From Pseudonocardia terrae (GTDB lineage: Bacteria > Actinomycetota > Actinomycetes > Mycobacteriales > Pseudonocardiaceae): a DNA stretch of 64,000 nt. Positions 42,704-51,603 of this stretch are shown one piece after another. Position numbers and translations under genes: made by a program. Location: positions 62,001 to 126,000 of the forward strand of contig NZ_JAJTTE010000010.1 of assembly GCF_021343995.1 (NCBI RefSeq), written 5' to 3'. Position 1 is the first letter of the stretch. Each line of letters opens with the position of its first letter. The notes below the pieces were generated by a model. The model made no database searches. It had not been told where the DNA came from and saw only the letters and a program-made list of their open reading frames with translations.

Positions 42704-43507
42704 TTGACCGGTTCGGACCTGCGCGATCCCGCGGTGCTCGACGTCCTGCGCAGGGGACGCATCGAGGTCACCGGGCGGATGGTCGACGCCTCCAACGCCA
42801 CCCTGTTCGGCACCGTCTCGGCCGACGGCTGCACCGTGCAGTGCGTCTACAAGCCGGTCCGGGGCGAGCGGCCGCTGTGGGACTTCCCCGACGGCACGCT
42901 GGCCGGCCGCGAGGTCGCCAGCTACCTGATCTCCGAGGCCGCGGGCTGGCACGTCGTGCCGCCGACCGTGCTGCGCGAGGGTCCCTTCGGCCCAGGCATG
43001 GTGCAGGCCTGGGTGGAGACCGGGACGACCGGGGACCTGGTCGACATCCGCTCGCCCAAGAAGGTCCCGCGGGGCTGGCGGGGTGTGCTGCGCGCCCGGG
43101 GGGACGACGGCGCACCCGCCGTGCTGGTGCACGCCGACGACCCGCGGCTGCGGGCGATGGCGGTGTTCGACGTCGTGGTCAACAACGCCGACCGCAAGGG
43201 CGGGCACGTGCTGGCCGGCGACGACGGCCGGGTCTACGGCGTCGACCACGGGCTCACGATGCACGTCGAGGACAAGCTCCGCACGGTGCTCTGGGGGTGG
43301 GTCGGCGAGGAGCTCAACGACGAGGAGATCGAGGCCCTGTCGAAGCTGCGCGCCGAGCTCGCCGGGAACCTGGGCGAGGAGCTGGGCCCGCACGTCACGC
43401 TCTCGGAGATCCGGGCGCTGACCGACCGCGTCGACCTCGTCCTGGCCGTGCCGCTGTTCCCCGAGCCCTCGGGCTACGGGCCCGCCATCCCCTGGCCCGC
43501 GTTCTAG
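42704..43507 (+). CDS. SCO1664 family protein (PI3/4-kinase-like fold)
   Basis: The 267-residue protein starts at TTG 42704. It has VQCVYKPVRGERPLWDFPDGTLAGREVASYLIS at the N-terminal lobe and a catalytic-loop-like DVVVNNADRKGGHVL (about 156-170), then YGVDHGLTMH. This layout (N-A-D-R-K-G-G-H and D-H-G) resembles phosphatidylinositol 3/4-kinase-like enzymes. The family is restricted to actinobacteria and paired with DUF3090; the substrate is unknown. It ends shortly before the dioxygenase gene, whose -10 overlaps its stop. Confidence 0.88.
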   Translation: MTGSDLRDPAVLDVLRRGRIEVTGRMVDASNATLFGTVSADGCTVQCVYKPVRGERPLWDFPDGTLAGREVASYLISEAAGWHVVPPTVLREGPFGPGMVQAWVETGTTGDLVDIRSPKKVPRGWRGVLRARGDDGAPAVLVHADDPRLRAMAVFDVVVNNADRKGGHVLAGDDGRVYGVDHGLTMHVEDKLRTVLWGWVGEELNDEEIEALSKLRAELAGNLGEELGPHVTLSEIRALTDRVDLVLAVPLFPEPSGYGPAIPWPAF

Positions 43508-43510
43508 GAT
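43505..43510 (+). promoter_or_regulatory. Candidate -10 TAGGAT, leaderless start of the dioxygenase gene
   Basis: TAGGAT contains the TAG stop of the preceding gene and ends 8 bases before ATG 43519. It fits TAnnnT and a leaderless mRNA, so the dioxygenase may be transcribed independently of the DUF3090/SCO1664 pair. Confidence 0.45.
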
Positions 43511-43518
43511 CCCGGGCC

Positions 43519-44403
43519 ATGACGGCCGCGGCGACACCCATGCCCGCGGCGTTCGTCGGGCACGGCAGCCCGATGAACGCCCTCGAGCGCAACCGCTGGA
43601 CCGAGTCCTGGCGTGTCCTCGGCGAGGCGCTGCCCCGGCCGCGCGCGGTGCTGGTGATCTCCGCGCACTGGTACATCAACGCCACCGCGGTGACCGCGAT
43701 GCCGCGGCCCCGCACGATCCACGACTTCTTCGGCTTCCCGCAGGACCTGTTCGCGGTCGACTACCCGGCCGCCGGTGCGCCGGAGCTCGCCGAGGAGGTC
43801 GCGGAGATCGTGAAACCGACCTGGGTGGGGGCCGACGTCGACAGCTGGGGCCTCGACCACGGCACCTGGTCGGTGCTCGCGCACGTCTTCCCCGAGGCGG
43901 ACGTGCCCGTCGTCCAGCTGTCGATCGACGCGACCAAGCCGCTGGAGTACCACCTGGACCTCGGCGCCCGGCTCGCCCCGCTGCGCGAGCGCGGGGTGCT
44001 GGTGCTGGGCAGCGGCAACGTCGTGCACAACCTCGCCGGCATGGACGCCCGGCAGCCCGAGTCAGGCTTCGACTGGGCGCAGCGGTTCGACGAGGCCGCG
44101 CGGGCCGTGCTCACGGGCGCGCCGGAGGAGGTGCTGCGGCTGCGCGGGGCCGGCGACTGGGCGGCGGCGGTGCCGACGCCGGACCACCTCGTCCCGGTGC
44201 TCTACCTCGCCGGGCTGGGCGCGGCCGCCGGGCACGGCGCCGACGTGCTGGTCGACGGCTACACCTACGGCTCGCTGTCGATGACCTCGTACACCCTCGA
44301 CCTCGAGGACACACCCGCCGCTCCCGCCGCGGGTGGCGCCCCCGGCGTCGACCACGCGGCGCCGCTGCCCGACGGCGTGCCCCCGGAGTCGACGAACATC
44401 TAG
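43519..44403 (+). CDS. DODA-type class III extradiol dioxygenase (YgiD-like)
   Basis: The 294-residue protein belongs to the LigB superfamily. Metal ligands are seen in FVGHGSPMNAL (His about 15), ISAHWY (His about 50) and the C-terminal HLVPVLYLAGL histidine, with DHGTWSVLAHVFPEADVPVVQLS in the middle. YgiD/DODA enzymes open catechols such as L-DOPA 4,5-position. A 25-residue Pro/Gly-rich extension follows the domain. There is no catechol pathway nearby, so the natural substrate is not apparent. Confidence 0.88.
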   Translation: MTAAATPMPAAFVGHGSPMNALERNRWTESWRVLGEALPRPRAVLVISAHWYINATAVTAMPRPRTIHDFFGFPQDLFAVDYPAAGAPELAEEVAEIVKPTWVGADVDSWGLDHGTWSVLAHVFPEADVPVVQLSIDATKPLEYHLDLGARLAPLRERGVLVLGSGNVVHNLAGMDARQPESGFDWAQRFDEAARAVLTGAPEEVLRLRGAGDWAAAVPTPDHLVPVLYLAGLGAAAGHGADVLVDGYTYGSLSMTSYTLDLEDTPAAPAAGGAPGVDHAAPLPDGVPPESTNI

Positions 44404-44518
44404 CTCCGGCCGTGTCCGTCCCGCCGGGCCGCGTCCTCCTCGCGGGGTGCTTACGCATTTCCGCGTATGGCCAGGCGGCCCGCCGATCGCCACGCTGTGT
44501 GACGAGGAGGTGGGCCGG

Positions 44519-45115
44519 GTGGATGCGGAAACGGACGTGCGCCGCGCGCTGCCGTACGCACCGGGGGAGTGGACCCGGCTCGTCTCCTCCGTGGTCCTCG
44601 GCCTCGCGACGGTGGCTGGATCGGCCCAGCCGGGCCCGCTGCCCGCGCGTCTCGTGCTGGAGTGCGGCCGGCACCTCGTCGCCGCCCTCGATCCCGCGTG
44701 CCGGCCCGCGCGCCGGGGCGAGCAGCACCTCGACCCGCACCTCGTGTACGTGACCGTCGACCCGGCCGACGTCACCCTGCTCGGCGCCGCGGCCCGCGAA
44801 CTGGGGACGCGGCTGCTCCCGTGGATGCCAAGTGCGCCGGCCGGCCCGTCGCCCGTGCCGGAGACGCCCGTGCTGGACCCGCCCGCCACCGGGACCGCCG
44901 AGGCCCTCGCCGTGCTGGTCCCGGACATGGCCCTGGTCCACGTGCTGCTCGACACCGACCACGGCACGGACACCGACACGGTCCGCCGCTGGGGTGCCGA
45001 CGGGGCCGTGTTCCGCACGCCGCCCCCCGCGGCGGTCGCCGCGCACCACCGCGTCGCCGCGCGGGTGCTGTGGCTGTGGCGCGCCGGGCTGGTCGGGACC
45101 CGCTCCGCCGAGTAG
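44519..45115 (+). CDS. Hypothetical protein (198 aa)
   Basis: I do not recognise this protein. It starts at GTG 44519 behind GAGGAGG (44504-44510). It is Ala/Leu/Val-rich with alternating helices and strands, including YVTVDPADVTLLGAAARELGT and VLVPDMALVHVLLD, and no membrane span. In the 115-bp space upstream, TACGC (44452-44456) and GCGTA (44463-44467) form an inverted repeat in an AT-richer patch, a possible operator. It stands alone between the dioxygenase and gnd. Confidence 0.6.
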   Translation: MDAETDVRRALPYAPGEWTRLVSSVVLGLATVAGSAQPGPLPARLVLECGRHLVAALDPACRPARRGEQHLDPHLVYVTVDPADVTLLGAAARELGTRLLPWMPSAPAGPSPVPETPVLDPPATGTAEALAVLVPDMALVHVLLDTDHGTDTDTVRRWGADGAVFRTPPPAAVAAHHRVAARVLWLWRAGLVGTRSAE

Positions 45116-45269
45116 CGGATCACACCACCTCGCGCCGCGCGCGGGTCGCCCCGGCCCCGTCCGTGAGGGCAGGATGGGCCCCCGGGGGCGGGCGGCGCGG
45201 ACCGCGCGGCCGCCCACCGGCGGCAGTCACTGGCAGCGACGAGCGACACCACACCGAGGGAGCGAGCGC

Positions 45270-46703
45270 ATGGCGGAGAAGAGCCGGATCGGCGTCACCG
45301 GGCTGGCGGTGATGGGCGCGAACCTCGCCCGGAACATCGCGAGCCGCGGCGTCGCGGTCGCCGTGCACAACCGCACCGCGGCGAAGACCGAGCAGTTCAT
45401 GGCCGAGCACGGCGGCGAGGGCGACTTCACCGGCACCGAGTCCGTCGAGGACTTCGTGAACGCGCTGGAGCGGCCGCGGCGGATCATCGTGATGGTCAAG
45501 GCGGGCAAGCCGGTCGACGCCGTCATCGAGGAGCTCACCCCGCTGCTCGACCAGGGCGACATCATCATCGACGCCGGCAACTCGCACTTCCCGGACACCG
45601 TGCGCCGCACCGAGGAGTGCGCCGCGAACGGGATCCGGTTCATGGGCGTCGGCGTGTCGGGCGGCGAGGAGGGCGCGCTGCTCGGGCCGAGCATCATGCC
45701 CGGCGGCGACCCCGAGGCCTACGCCGAGGTCGAGGAGATCTTCACCGCGATCTCCGCGAAGGTCGACGACACCCCGTGCTGCGTGCACGTCGGCCCCGGT
45801 GGCGCCGGGCACTACGTGAAGATGGTGCACAACGGCATCGAGTACGCCGACATCCAGCTCATCGCCGAGGCGTACGACCTGCTCGGCCACGTCGCGGGCC
45901 TCGACGCCCCGGCGATCGGGAAGATCTTCGAGGAATGGAACACCGGCGACCTCGAGTCTTTCCTCATCGAGATCACCGGCAAGGTCCTGGCGAAGACGGA
46001 CGAGCGGACCGGGCGCCCGCTCGTCGACGTCATCGTCGACCAGGCCGAGCAGAAGGGCACCGGCCGCTGGACCTCGCAGGACGCGCTGGACCTCGGTGTC
46101 CCGCTGACCGGCATCACCGAGGCCGTGTTCGCCCGGACCCTGTCCGCGCTGCGGGACGAGCGCAAGGCCGCGTCGACGACGCTCGCCGGCCCCGCGCCCG
46201 CGCAGAAGGCCGACGAGCAGCTGGTCGAGGACATCCGGCAGGCGCTGTACGCGTCGAAGGTCGTGGCCTACGCGCAGGGCTTCGCCCAGATGCGCGCGGC
46301 CTCGATCGAGAACGACTGGGACCTCACGCTCGGCGACATGGCCACGATCTGGCGCGGCGGCTGCATCATCCGCGCCCAGTTCCTCAACCGGATCCGCGAC
46401 GCCTACGCCGAGCACCCCGACCTGGACAACCTGCTCATGGTCCCCTACTTCACCGAAGCCGTGGCGAACGCTCAGGACGCCTGGCGGCGGGTCGTGACCG
46501 TGGCGACCGAGCAGGGCGTGGCGATCCCGGCGTTCTCGTCGTCGCTGAGCTACTACGACGGCTACCGCCGCGAGCGCGGCCCGGCCAACCTCATCCAGGG
46601 CCTGCGGGACTACTTCGGCGCCCACACCTACCGGCGGATCGACGCCGAGGGCTCGTTCCACACCCGCTGGGCGCAGGACGGCTCCGAGGTCCGCACCGAC
46701 TGA
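45270..46703 (+). CDS. gnd: 6-phosphogluconate dehydrogenase (decarboxylating)
   Basis: The 477-residue protein has the full-length (GND1-type) fold. It has an NADP-binding GLAVMGANLARNIASRG (about 10-26) with NRT, the substrate signature IIDAGNSHFPDTVRR, the catalytic GAGHYVKMVHNGIEY segment (Lys184/Asn188 region) and the C-terminal RDYFGAHTYRRIDAEGSFHTRW. It converts 6-phosphogluconate to ribulose 5-phosphate, CO2 and NADPH in the pentose phosphate pathway. ATG 45270 follows a GAGGGAG site. A very strong terminator follows the stop. Confidence 0.96.
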   Translation: MAEKSRIGVTGLAVMGANLARNIASRGVAVAVHNRTAAKTEQFMAEHGGEGDFTGTESVEDFVNALERPRRIIVMVKAGKPVDAVIEELTPLLDQGDIIIDAGNSHFPDTVRRTEECAANGIRFMGVGVSGGEEGALLGPSIMPGGDPEAYAEVEEIFTAISAKVDDTPCCVHVGPGGAGHYVKMVHNGIEYADIQLIAEAYDLLGHVAGLDAPAIGKIFEEWNTGDLESFLIEITGKVLAKTDERTGRPLVDVIVDQAEQKGTGRWTSQDALDLGVPLTGITEAVFARTLSALRDERKAASTTLAGPAPAQKADEQLVEDIRQALYASKVVAYAQGFAQMRAASIENDWDLTLGDMATIWRGGCIIRAQFLNRIRDAYAEHPDLDNLLMVPYFTEAVANAQDAWRRVVTVATEQGVAIPAFSSSLSYYDGYRRERGPANLIQGLRDYFGAHTYRRIDAEGSFHTRWAQDGSEVRTD

Positions 46704-46706
46704 CGT

Positions 46707-46748
46707 CGTGGGTGCCGGGTGCCCCGCGTGCGGCACCCGGCACCCACG
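46707..46748. terminator. Very strong bidirectional terminator hairpin
   Basis: GTGGGTGCCGGGTGCC (46708-46723) and its exact reverse complement (46732-46747), extended by one more C-G pair, form a perfect 17-bp stem with an 8-nt loop. It lies 3 bases after gnd in the convergent space with the MFS gene. Confidence 0.85.
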
Positions 46749-46781
46749 CCCCCGACGGCCCCTGGCAGCCCCCGACGACGG

Positions 46782-48491
46782 TCAGGCGGCGGCCCGGTCC
46801 GTGGCGGGCTCGGCCGCCGGCTCGACGTGCACGTACTTCCCGCCCCGCAGCAGGCTCGCGACCGCGGCGATCAGGCAGGCCGCGGCCGCGAAACCCAGGG
46901 CGAGGTTCAGGCCGTCGGCGAAGGGGCCGGAGATGAGGTCGGGGAAGAACCCCCGGCCGGTGAGGTAGCCCGCCTGCTCGGGGGTGAGCGCGCCGAGCAC
47001 CTGCGGCCCGAGCAGCGTCTGGATCGGGTTGTAGCCGAGCAGGGCCGCGAACAGCGTCGCCACGGGCGGCAGCGCCGAGATCTGCTGCGCGACGGCCGTC
47101 GGGACGCCCTGGCCGGTCAGCCCGGTGAACAGCGCGCCCGGCAGGCTCTTCGACAGGCCGAGGATCAGCATCGAGAAGAAGATGCCGATCGACAGGACCG
47201 TCGCGGCGTTCTGGAAGGTCGTCATCATGCCCGCGCCGGCGCCCCGGCTGCGGGCGGGCAGGCTGTTCATGATCGCGGCCCGGTTCGGCGAGCCGAACAG
47301 CCCGTTGGCCAGCCCGTTGAGCGCGAGGATCAGCGCGAACGCCCAGTACGGGAAGTCGACGGGGAGCAGGTCGAGCAGCAGGAAGCTGGCTGCGGCCACG
47401 ACCATGCCGCCGGTGGCGAAGGCCCGCGCGCCGTAGCGGTCCGACAGGATCCCGGAGACCGGGCCGGCCACGAGGAAGCCGATCGTCAGCGGGACCATGT
47501 AGATCCCCGCCCAGAGCGGCGTCTGCTCGAACGCGAAGCCGTGCCTCGGCAGCCAGATCCCCTGCAGCCAGATGATCAGGATGAACTGCAGGCCGCCGCG
47601 GCCGAGTGCGGCGAGCAGGTTGGCCAGGTTGCCGGCGGTGAAGGCGCGGATCCGGAAGAGACCGAGCGCGAACATCGGCTCGGCCACCCGCGTCTCGATG
47701 AAGGCGAACACGGCCAGGACGGCCGCGCCACCGAGGATCAGCCCGAGCACGAGCGGGTCGGTCCAGCCCATGGTGTGCCCGCCGTAGGGCTGGATGCCGT
47801 AGGTGATCCCGACGAGCACGGCGACCAGCCCGACGGCGAAGGTCAGGTTGCCCCACCAGTCGATCCGCGCGTGCCGCCGCTCGCCGACCTCGCGCAGCAT
47901 CACGTACGCCCAGATCGTGCCGAGCACGCCGACCGGCACCGACACGAGGAACACCAGGTGCCAGTTCACCGGGGCCAGCACGCCGCCGACGACCAGCCCG
48001 ATGAACGAGCCGGAGATGCCGGCCACCGAGTTGACGCCGAGGGCGAGGCCGCGCTGGTCGTCGGGGAAGGCGTCGGTGAGGATCGCCGTGGAGTTGGCGA
48101 GCAGCAGCGCCCCGCCGACACCCTGCAGCACCCGCATCACGATCAGCCAGATCGCGCCGGCCGAGCCCTGCAGCCAGGTCGCCGCGAGCAGGATCGAGAA
48201 GACCGTGAACACGGCGAAGCCCAGGTTGTACATCCGCGTCCGGCCGAACATGTCGCCCAGCCGCCCGAAGCTGACGACGAGGACCGCCGTCACCACCAGG
48301 TAGCCCATGATCAGCCACAGCAGGAACGAGATGTTCCCGGGCGCGAGGGGGTCGATGCCGATGCCGCGGAAGATGTCCGGCAGTGCGATCAGCAGGATCG
48401 ACATGTTGATCGTGACGATCAGCACGCCCATGGTGGTGTTGGAGAGCGCGACCCACTTGTAGCGGCCGGGCGCGACAGAGTTCCTGAGCAT
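46782..48491 (-). CDS. MFS transporter, DHA2 (14-TM drug:H+ antiporter) type
   Basis: The 569-residue protein has about 14 transmembrane helices. It shows motif A (SFGRLGDMFGRTRMYN), the RVLQGVGGALLLANSTAILTDAFP segment of helix 4-5, and motif C-like GISGSFIGLVVGGVLAPVNWHLVFLVSVP. This is the EmrB/QacA-like DHA2 exporter group. A large loop (about residues 455-525) precedes the last helix. A TAAACT (minus strand, 48505-48500) ends 8 bases before ATG 48491, suggesting a leaderless transcript. The exported substrate is unknown. Confidence 0.9.
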   Translation of the reverse strand: MLRNSVAPGRYKWVALSNTTMGVLIVTINMSILLIALPDIFRGIGIDPLAPGNISFLLWLIMGYLVVTAVLVVSFGRLGDMFGRTRMYNLGFAVFTVFSILLAATWLQGSAGAIWLIVMRVLQGVGGALLLANSTAILTDAFPDDQRGLALGVNSVAGISGSFIGLVVGGVLAPVNWHLVFLVSVPVGVLGTIWAYVMLREVGERRHARIDWWGNLTFAVGLVAVLVGITYGIQPYGGHTMGWTDPLVLGLILGGAAVLAVFAFIETRVAEPMFALGLFRIRAFTAGNLANLLAALGRGGLQFILIIWLQGIWLPRHGFAFEQTPLWAGIYMVPLTIGFLVAGPVSGILSDRYGARAFATGGMVVAAASFLLLDLLPVDFPYWAFALILALNGLANGLFGSPNRAAIMNSLPARSRGAGAGMMTTFQNAATVLSIGIFFSMLILGLSKSLPGALFTGLTGQGVPTAVAQQISALPPVATLFAALLGYNPIQTLLGPQVLGALTPEQAGYLTGRGFFPDLISGPFADGLNLALGFAAAACLIAAVASLLRGGKYVHVEPAAEPATDRAAA

Positions 48492-48499
48492 CGCTAACG

Positions 48500-48505
48500 A
48501 GTTTA
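48500..48505 (-). promoter_or_regulatory. Candidate -10 TAAACT, leaderless start of the DHA2 exporter gene
   Basis: Read on the minus strand, TAAACT is followed by 8 bases and ATG 48491. It is AT-rich against its surroundings and fits TAnnnT. No ribosome site is seen. Confidence 0.45.
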
Positions 48506-48629
48506 CGGCCGTACCGCCCGGACCGGTAGCGTTCGCGGACCGGATCGAGCGGTAGCGCCCGCGGCCCCTGGCGGTACCCGGCGCCGGCGGGCAGGCTGTC
48601 CGGGGCGGTCGAGCGACGGGGGAACGCGC

Positions 48630-49142
48630 GTGAGGGCCGACGACCAGGACACGGTGTGCGGCCCCCGCGCGGCCACCCGGACCGACCGGCTCTTCACGCT
48701 CGCCCTGCTGGTCAAGGGGATCGACGGCGCGGCGGAGCTGATCGGCGCGATCGTGCTGGTCCTGGTGTCCGGCGCGACCGTGAACCGGCTCGTCGCCGAG
48801 GTCCTCGCGCACGACCTGCTGGGCCCGGCCGACGGCACGCTGGCCCGGCACTTCGTCGCGGGGACCTCGGAGTTCGTGTCCGGCGACCGCACCTTCGCCG
48901 TGCTCTACCTGGCCCTGCACGGGGTGGTGAAGCTGGCGTTGGTGGTGGCGCTGCTGCGCAAGTGGCTGCCCGCCTACCCGGTCGCGGTCGTCGTCCTGCT
49001 GGTGTTCGTGGTGTACGAGATCATCCGCGCGGTCCACACGGGTTCGGTGCTGCTGCCCTTCCTCGCCGCGCTCGACCTCGTCATCACGGTGCTGGTGGTC
49101 CGGGAGTACCGGATGCTGCGCCGGGAGCGCCGCGCGGCCTGA
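48630..49142 (+). CDS. DUF2127 family membrane protein
   Basis: The 170-residue protein has four predicted transmembrane segments (about 20-45, 85-105, 112-130, 138-155). The FTLALLVKGIDGAAELIGA start and LHGVVKLALVVALLRKWLPAYPVAVVVL middle are typical of DUF2127 proteins. The function is unknown. GTG 48630 is the start. It is divergent from the DHA2 exporter gene and convergent with the flavoprotein gene, whose stop is three bases away. Confidence 0.8.
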   Translation: MRADDQDTVCGPRAATRTDRLFTLALLVKGIDGAAELIGAIVLVLVSGATVNRLVAEVLAHDLLGPADGTLARHFVAGTSEFVSGDRTFAVLYLALHGVVKLALVVALLRKWLPAYPVAVVVLLVFVVYEIIRAVHTGSVLLPFLAALDLVITVLVVREYRMLRRERRAA

Positions 49143-49145
49143 CGG

Positions 49146-50249
49146 TCACGCGGCGGCCCGCTCCCGCAGGCGGTGCACGATCTCGTGCGCGGCCGCCCGG
49201 CCCGCACGGTTGGCACCGATGGTGCTGGCCGAGGGCCCGTAGCCGACGAGGTGCACCCGCGGATCGGCGACCGCGCGGGTCCCGTCGACCGCGATCCCGC
49301 CCTGCGGCGAGCGCAGGTGCAGCGGGGCGAGATGACCGATCGCCGGGCGCCAGCCCGTGGCCCAGAGGATGACGTCGGCGGGCTCGGTGGTGCCGTCCGC
49401 CCAGGCCACGCCGTCGGGGGTGATGCGGGAGAACATCGGTCGCCGGTCGAGCACGCCGCTCTCGATCCCCTCCCGGTAGGCCGGGGTGAGCGGCAGGCCG
49501 GTCACGCTGACCACCGGCCGCGGCGGCAGGCCCGCGCGGACCCGCTCCTCGACGAGCGCGACCGCCTCCCGGCCGGCGACGTCGTCGAACGGGCCCTCGC
49601 GCCAGCGCGGCGGCGTGCGGGTGACCCAGGTGGTCGCGGCGGCGAGTGGCGCGATCTGCAGCAAGAACTGCACGGCCGAGGTCCCGCCCCCGACGACCAC
49701 CACGCGCAGCCCGGCGAATGCCTCCGGCCCGGGGAAGTCGACGGCGTGCAGCTGCCGGCCGCGGAAGTCCCGGGCGCCGGGGTACGCGGGGACGAAGGGG
49801 CGGGTCCAGGTGCCGGTGGCGTTGACGAGGGCCTGCGCCGTCCAGGTCCGGTCCTCCGGGGCGCCACCGACGCCCTGCGTCCCGGGCTCCGTCTCCACCG
49901 CGAGATCCGCGCCCACCGACCGCACGGCCGTCACCCGCACGGGCCGCCGGACCTGCAGGTCGAACTCCCGCTCGTAGGCCGCGAAGTACTCCGGCACCAC
50001 CCGGTTGGCGGGGCGGTCGGGGTCCTCGGGCGCGAAGTCCAGCCCGGGCAGCGAGTGGATGCGGTGGGCGGAGAAGGCGTCGCCGGCCACGCGGAGGGTG
50101 TCCCAGCGGTGCCGCCACGCCCCGCCCGGCGCCTCGTCGGCGTCGAGCACCACGAACCCCGGCCCGGGCTCGAGCCCGGCCCGGCGCAGCCCCCAGGCGG
50201 CCGAGAGCCCGGCCTGCCCGGCGCCGATCACCACGACCTGCGTGTCCAC
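49146..50249 (-). CDS. Flavin-containing monooxygenase-like NAD(P)/FAD oxidoreductase
   Basis: The 367-residue protein has an N-terminal FAD motif VVIGAGQAGLSAAWGL (about 6-21), a second dinucleotide motif VVVGGGTSAVQFL (about 175-187), the ATG motif NATGTW and a C-terminal WATGWRP. This resembles single-component flavin monooxygenases and YpdA/CzcO-like proteins. GTG 50249 is taken as start; no clear ribosome site is present, so it could be leaderless. It lies downstream of the dehydratase gene on the same strand with a 41-bp gap. The substrate is unknown. Confidence 0.82.
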   Translation of the reverse strand: MDTQVVVIGAGQAGLSAAWGLRRAGLEPGPGFVVLDADEAPGGAWRHRWDTLRVAGDAFSAHRIHSLPGLDFAPEDPDRPANRVVPEYFAAYEREFDLQVRRPVRVTAVRSVGADLAVETEPGTQGVGGAPEDRTWTAQALVNATGTWTRPFVPAYPGARDFRGRQLHAVDFPGPEAFAGLRVVVVGGGTSAVQFLLQIAPLAAATTWVTRTPPRWREGPFDDVAGREAVALVEERVRAGLPPRPVVSVTGLPLTPAYREGIESGVLDRRPMFSRITPDGVAWADGTTEPADVILWATGWRPAIGHLAPLHLRSPQGGIAVDGTRAVADPRVHLVGYGPSASTIGANRAGRAAAHEIVHRLRERAAA

Positions 50250-50290
50250 GCCCGTGAGAACGCACGGGCCCCGTCGATCAGTCCCGTCGA

Positions 50291-51271
50291 TCAGTCCCGC
50301 ACGCCGAACCGCTCCGCCCAGCTCTCGACGTCGGCGAAGGTCGCGTTGCCGCCGCACACCACCAGCCCGAGGCGGGCGCCCGGCCCGACGCGGTCGAGGA
50401 CCCGGCGCGCGGCCGGGACCAGGCACCCGGCGGCGGGTTCCGTCCACAGCTTGGCGTGCGCGGCCAGGTCGAGCGTCCCGCGCACGGCCTCGGCGTCGGG
50501 CACCACGAGGATGTCCGTGACCAGGGCCGTGACGTGCTCGTACGTCAGCCGCGACGCCGACGGGGCGCTGAGCGAGGTCACGATCGACGACAGCGCGACC
50601 GGCGTGGGCCCGCCCGCCGTGATCGCCGCGGACATGGCCTCGGCGCCGGTCGTCTCCACGCCCCACACCCGCAGGCCGGGCCGGCGGGCGTGCAGCGCGG
50701 CCGCGACGCCGGAGATCAGCCCGCCGCCCCCGATGCTGACCAGGACGTCGGTGAGGTCGCCGGCGTCGTCGGCCAGCTCCACGCCCACGGTGCCCTGGGC
50801 CGCGACGACCACGGGGTCGTCGAAGGGATGCACCATGGTCCGGCCGGCCGCCTGCAGCTCCACGGCCAGCGCGAAGGCCCCCGCGATGTCCGGGGTGAGC
50901 CGCACGTCCGAGCCGGTGGCCCGGCACGCCGCGACCGTGCGCGACGACGCCGACTCCGGCATCACCACCGCCGCCTCGATGCCGAGCGCGGCCGCCATCT
51001 CGGCGACGGCGATGCCGTGGTTGCCACCGCTGACCGCGACGACGCCCGCCGCCCGCTCTGCGGGCGTCAGCGACAGCAGCTTCGCGGTGGCCCCGCGGGC
51101 CTTGAACGACCCGGTGCGCTGCAGCAGCTCCAGCTTGGTGGTGACCGGCACCCCGAGCAGGGCCGACAGGCCCGGGCTCGCCACCGTCGGCGTCCGGACG
51201 ACGTGCCCGGCGATGCGCTCGGCGGCGGCGGTGATCTCCGGGAGGCCGATCAGGGAGCTGCTGACAGTCAC
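50291..51271 (-). CDS. Threonine/serine dehydratase-like PLP enzyme
   Basis: The 326-residue fold-type II PLP protein has the Schiff-base lysine K57 in QRTGSFKARGA, SGGNHGIAVA, and the phosphate-binding SIGGGGLISG (about 190-199). It deaminates Thr or Ser to a 2-oxoacid, or may racemise Ser. It is shorter than biosynthetic IlvA because it lacks the ACT regulatory domain, so it is catabolic-type. The stop of the upstream ABM gene lies two bases before its GTG, suggesting one operon 53513 to 49146. Confidence 0.87.
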   Translation of the reverse strand: MTVSSSLIGLPEITAAAERIAGHVVRTPTVASPGLSALLGVPVTTKLELLQRTGSFKARGATAKLLSLTPAERAAGVVAVSGGNHGIAVAEMAAALGIEAAVVMPESASSRTVAACRATGSDVRLTPDIAGAFALAVELQAAGRTMVHPFDDPVVVAAQGTVGVELADDAGDLTDVLVSIGGGGLISGVAAALHARRPGLRVWGVETTGAEAMSAAITAGGPTPVALSSIVTSLSAPSASRLTYEHVTALVTDILVVPDAEAVRGTLDLAAHAKLWTEPAAGCLVPAARRVLDRVGPGARLGLVVCGGNATFADVESWAERFGVRD

Positions 51272-51273
51272 CC

Positions 51274-51594
51274 TCAGATGGTGCCCTGCTCCGTGGTGCC
51301 GGCGGGGATCGGCGTGAAGGTCTTCACGTCGAGCGGCCGGGCGAGGCGGCCCTTCAGCGCGGCGCCGACCTCGGTGAGGGCCGGTGCGGCGCCGTGGGTC
51401 TTGAGCGCCTCGGCCGACTCCCAGCGCTCCACGAACACGAGGTCGGTCGAGTCGCTCGTGCTCTCGTGCAGGGCGTACTTCCCGCAGCCCGGCTCCCCGT
51501 GGACCTTCGGGATGGCGGCGAGGAAGGCCTCGCGGACGGCCTCCTCCTCACCCGGCTTCGGCGAGATGGTGGCGATGACGATCACGGGGCTCAT
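51274..51594 (-). CDS. Putative quinol monooxygenase (ABM domain)
   Basis: The 106-residue protein has a ferredoxin-like ABM fold: IVIATISPKPGEEEAVREAFLAAIP, EPGCGKYALHESTSD, LVFVERWESAEALKTHGAAPAL. Such small dimeric proteins (YgiN/LsrG-like) act on quinols or similar enolisable substrates without a bound cofactor. AGGAG precedes ATG 51594. It lies between the VWA and dehydratase genes, 9 and 2 bases away, in the same operon. Confidence 0.85.
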   Translation of the reverse strand: MSPVIVIATISPKPGEEEAVREAFLAAIPKVHGEPGCGKYALHESTSDSTDLVFVERWESAEALKTHGAAPALTEVGAALKGRLARPLDVKTFTPIPAGTTEQGTI

Positions 51595-51603
51595 CGGGTT
51601 CTC

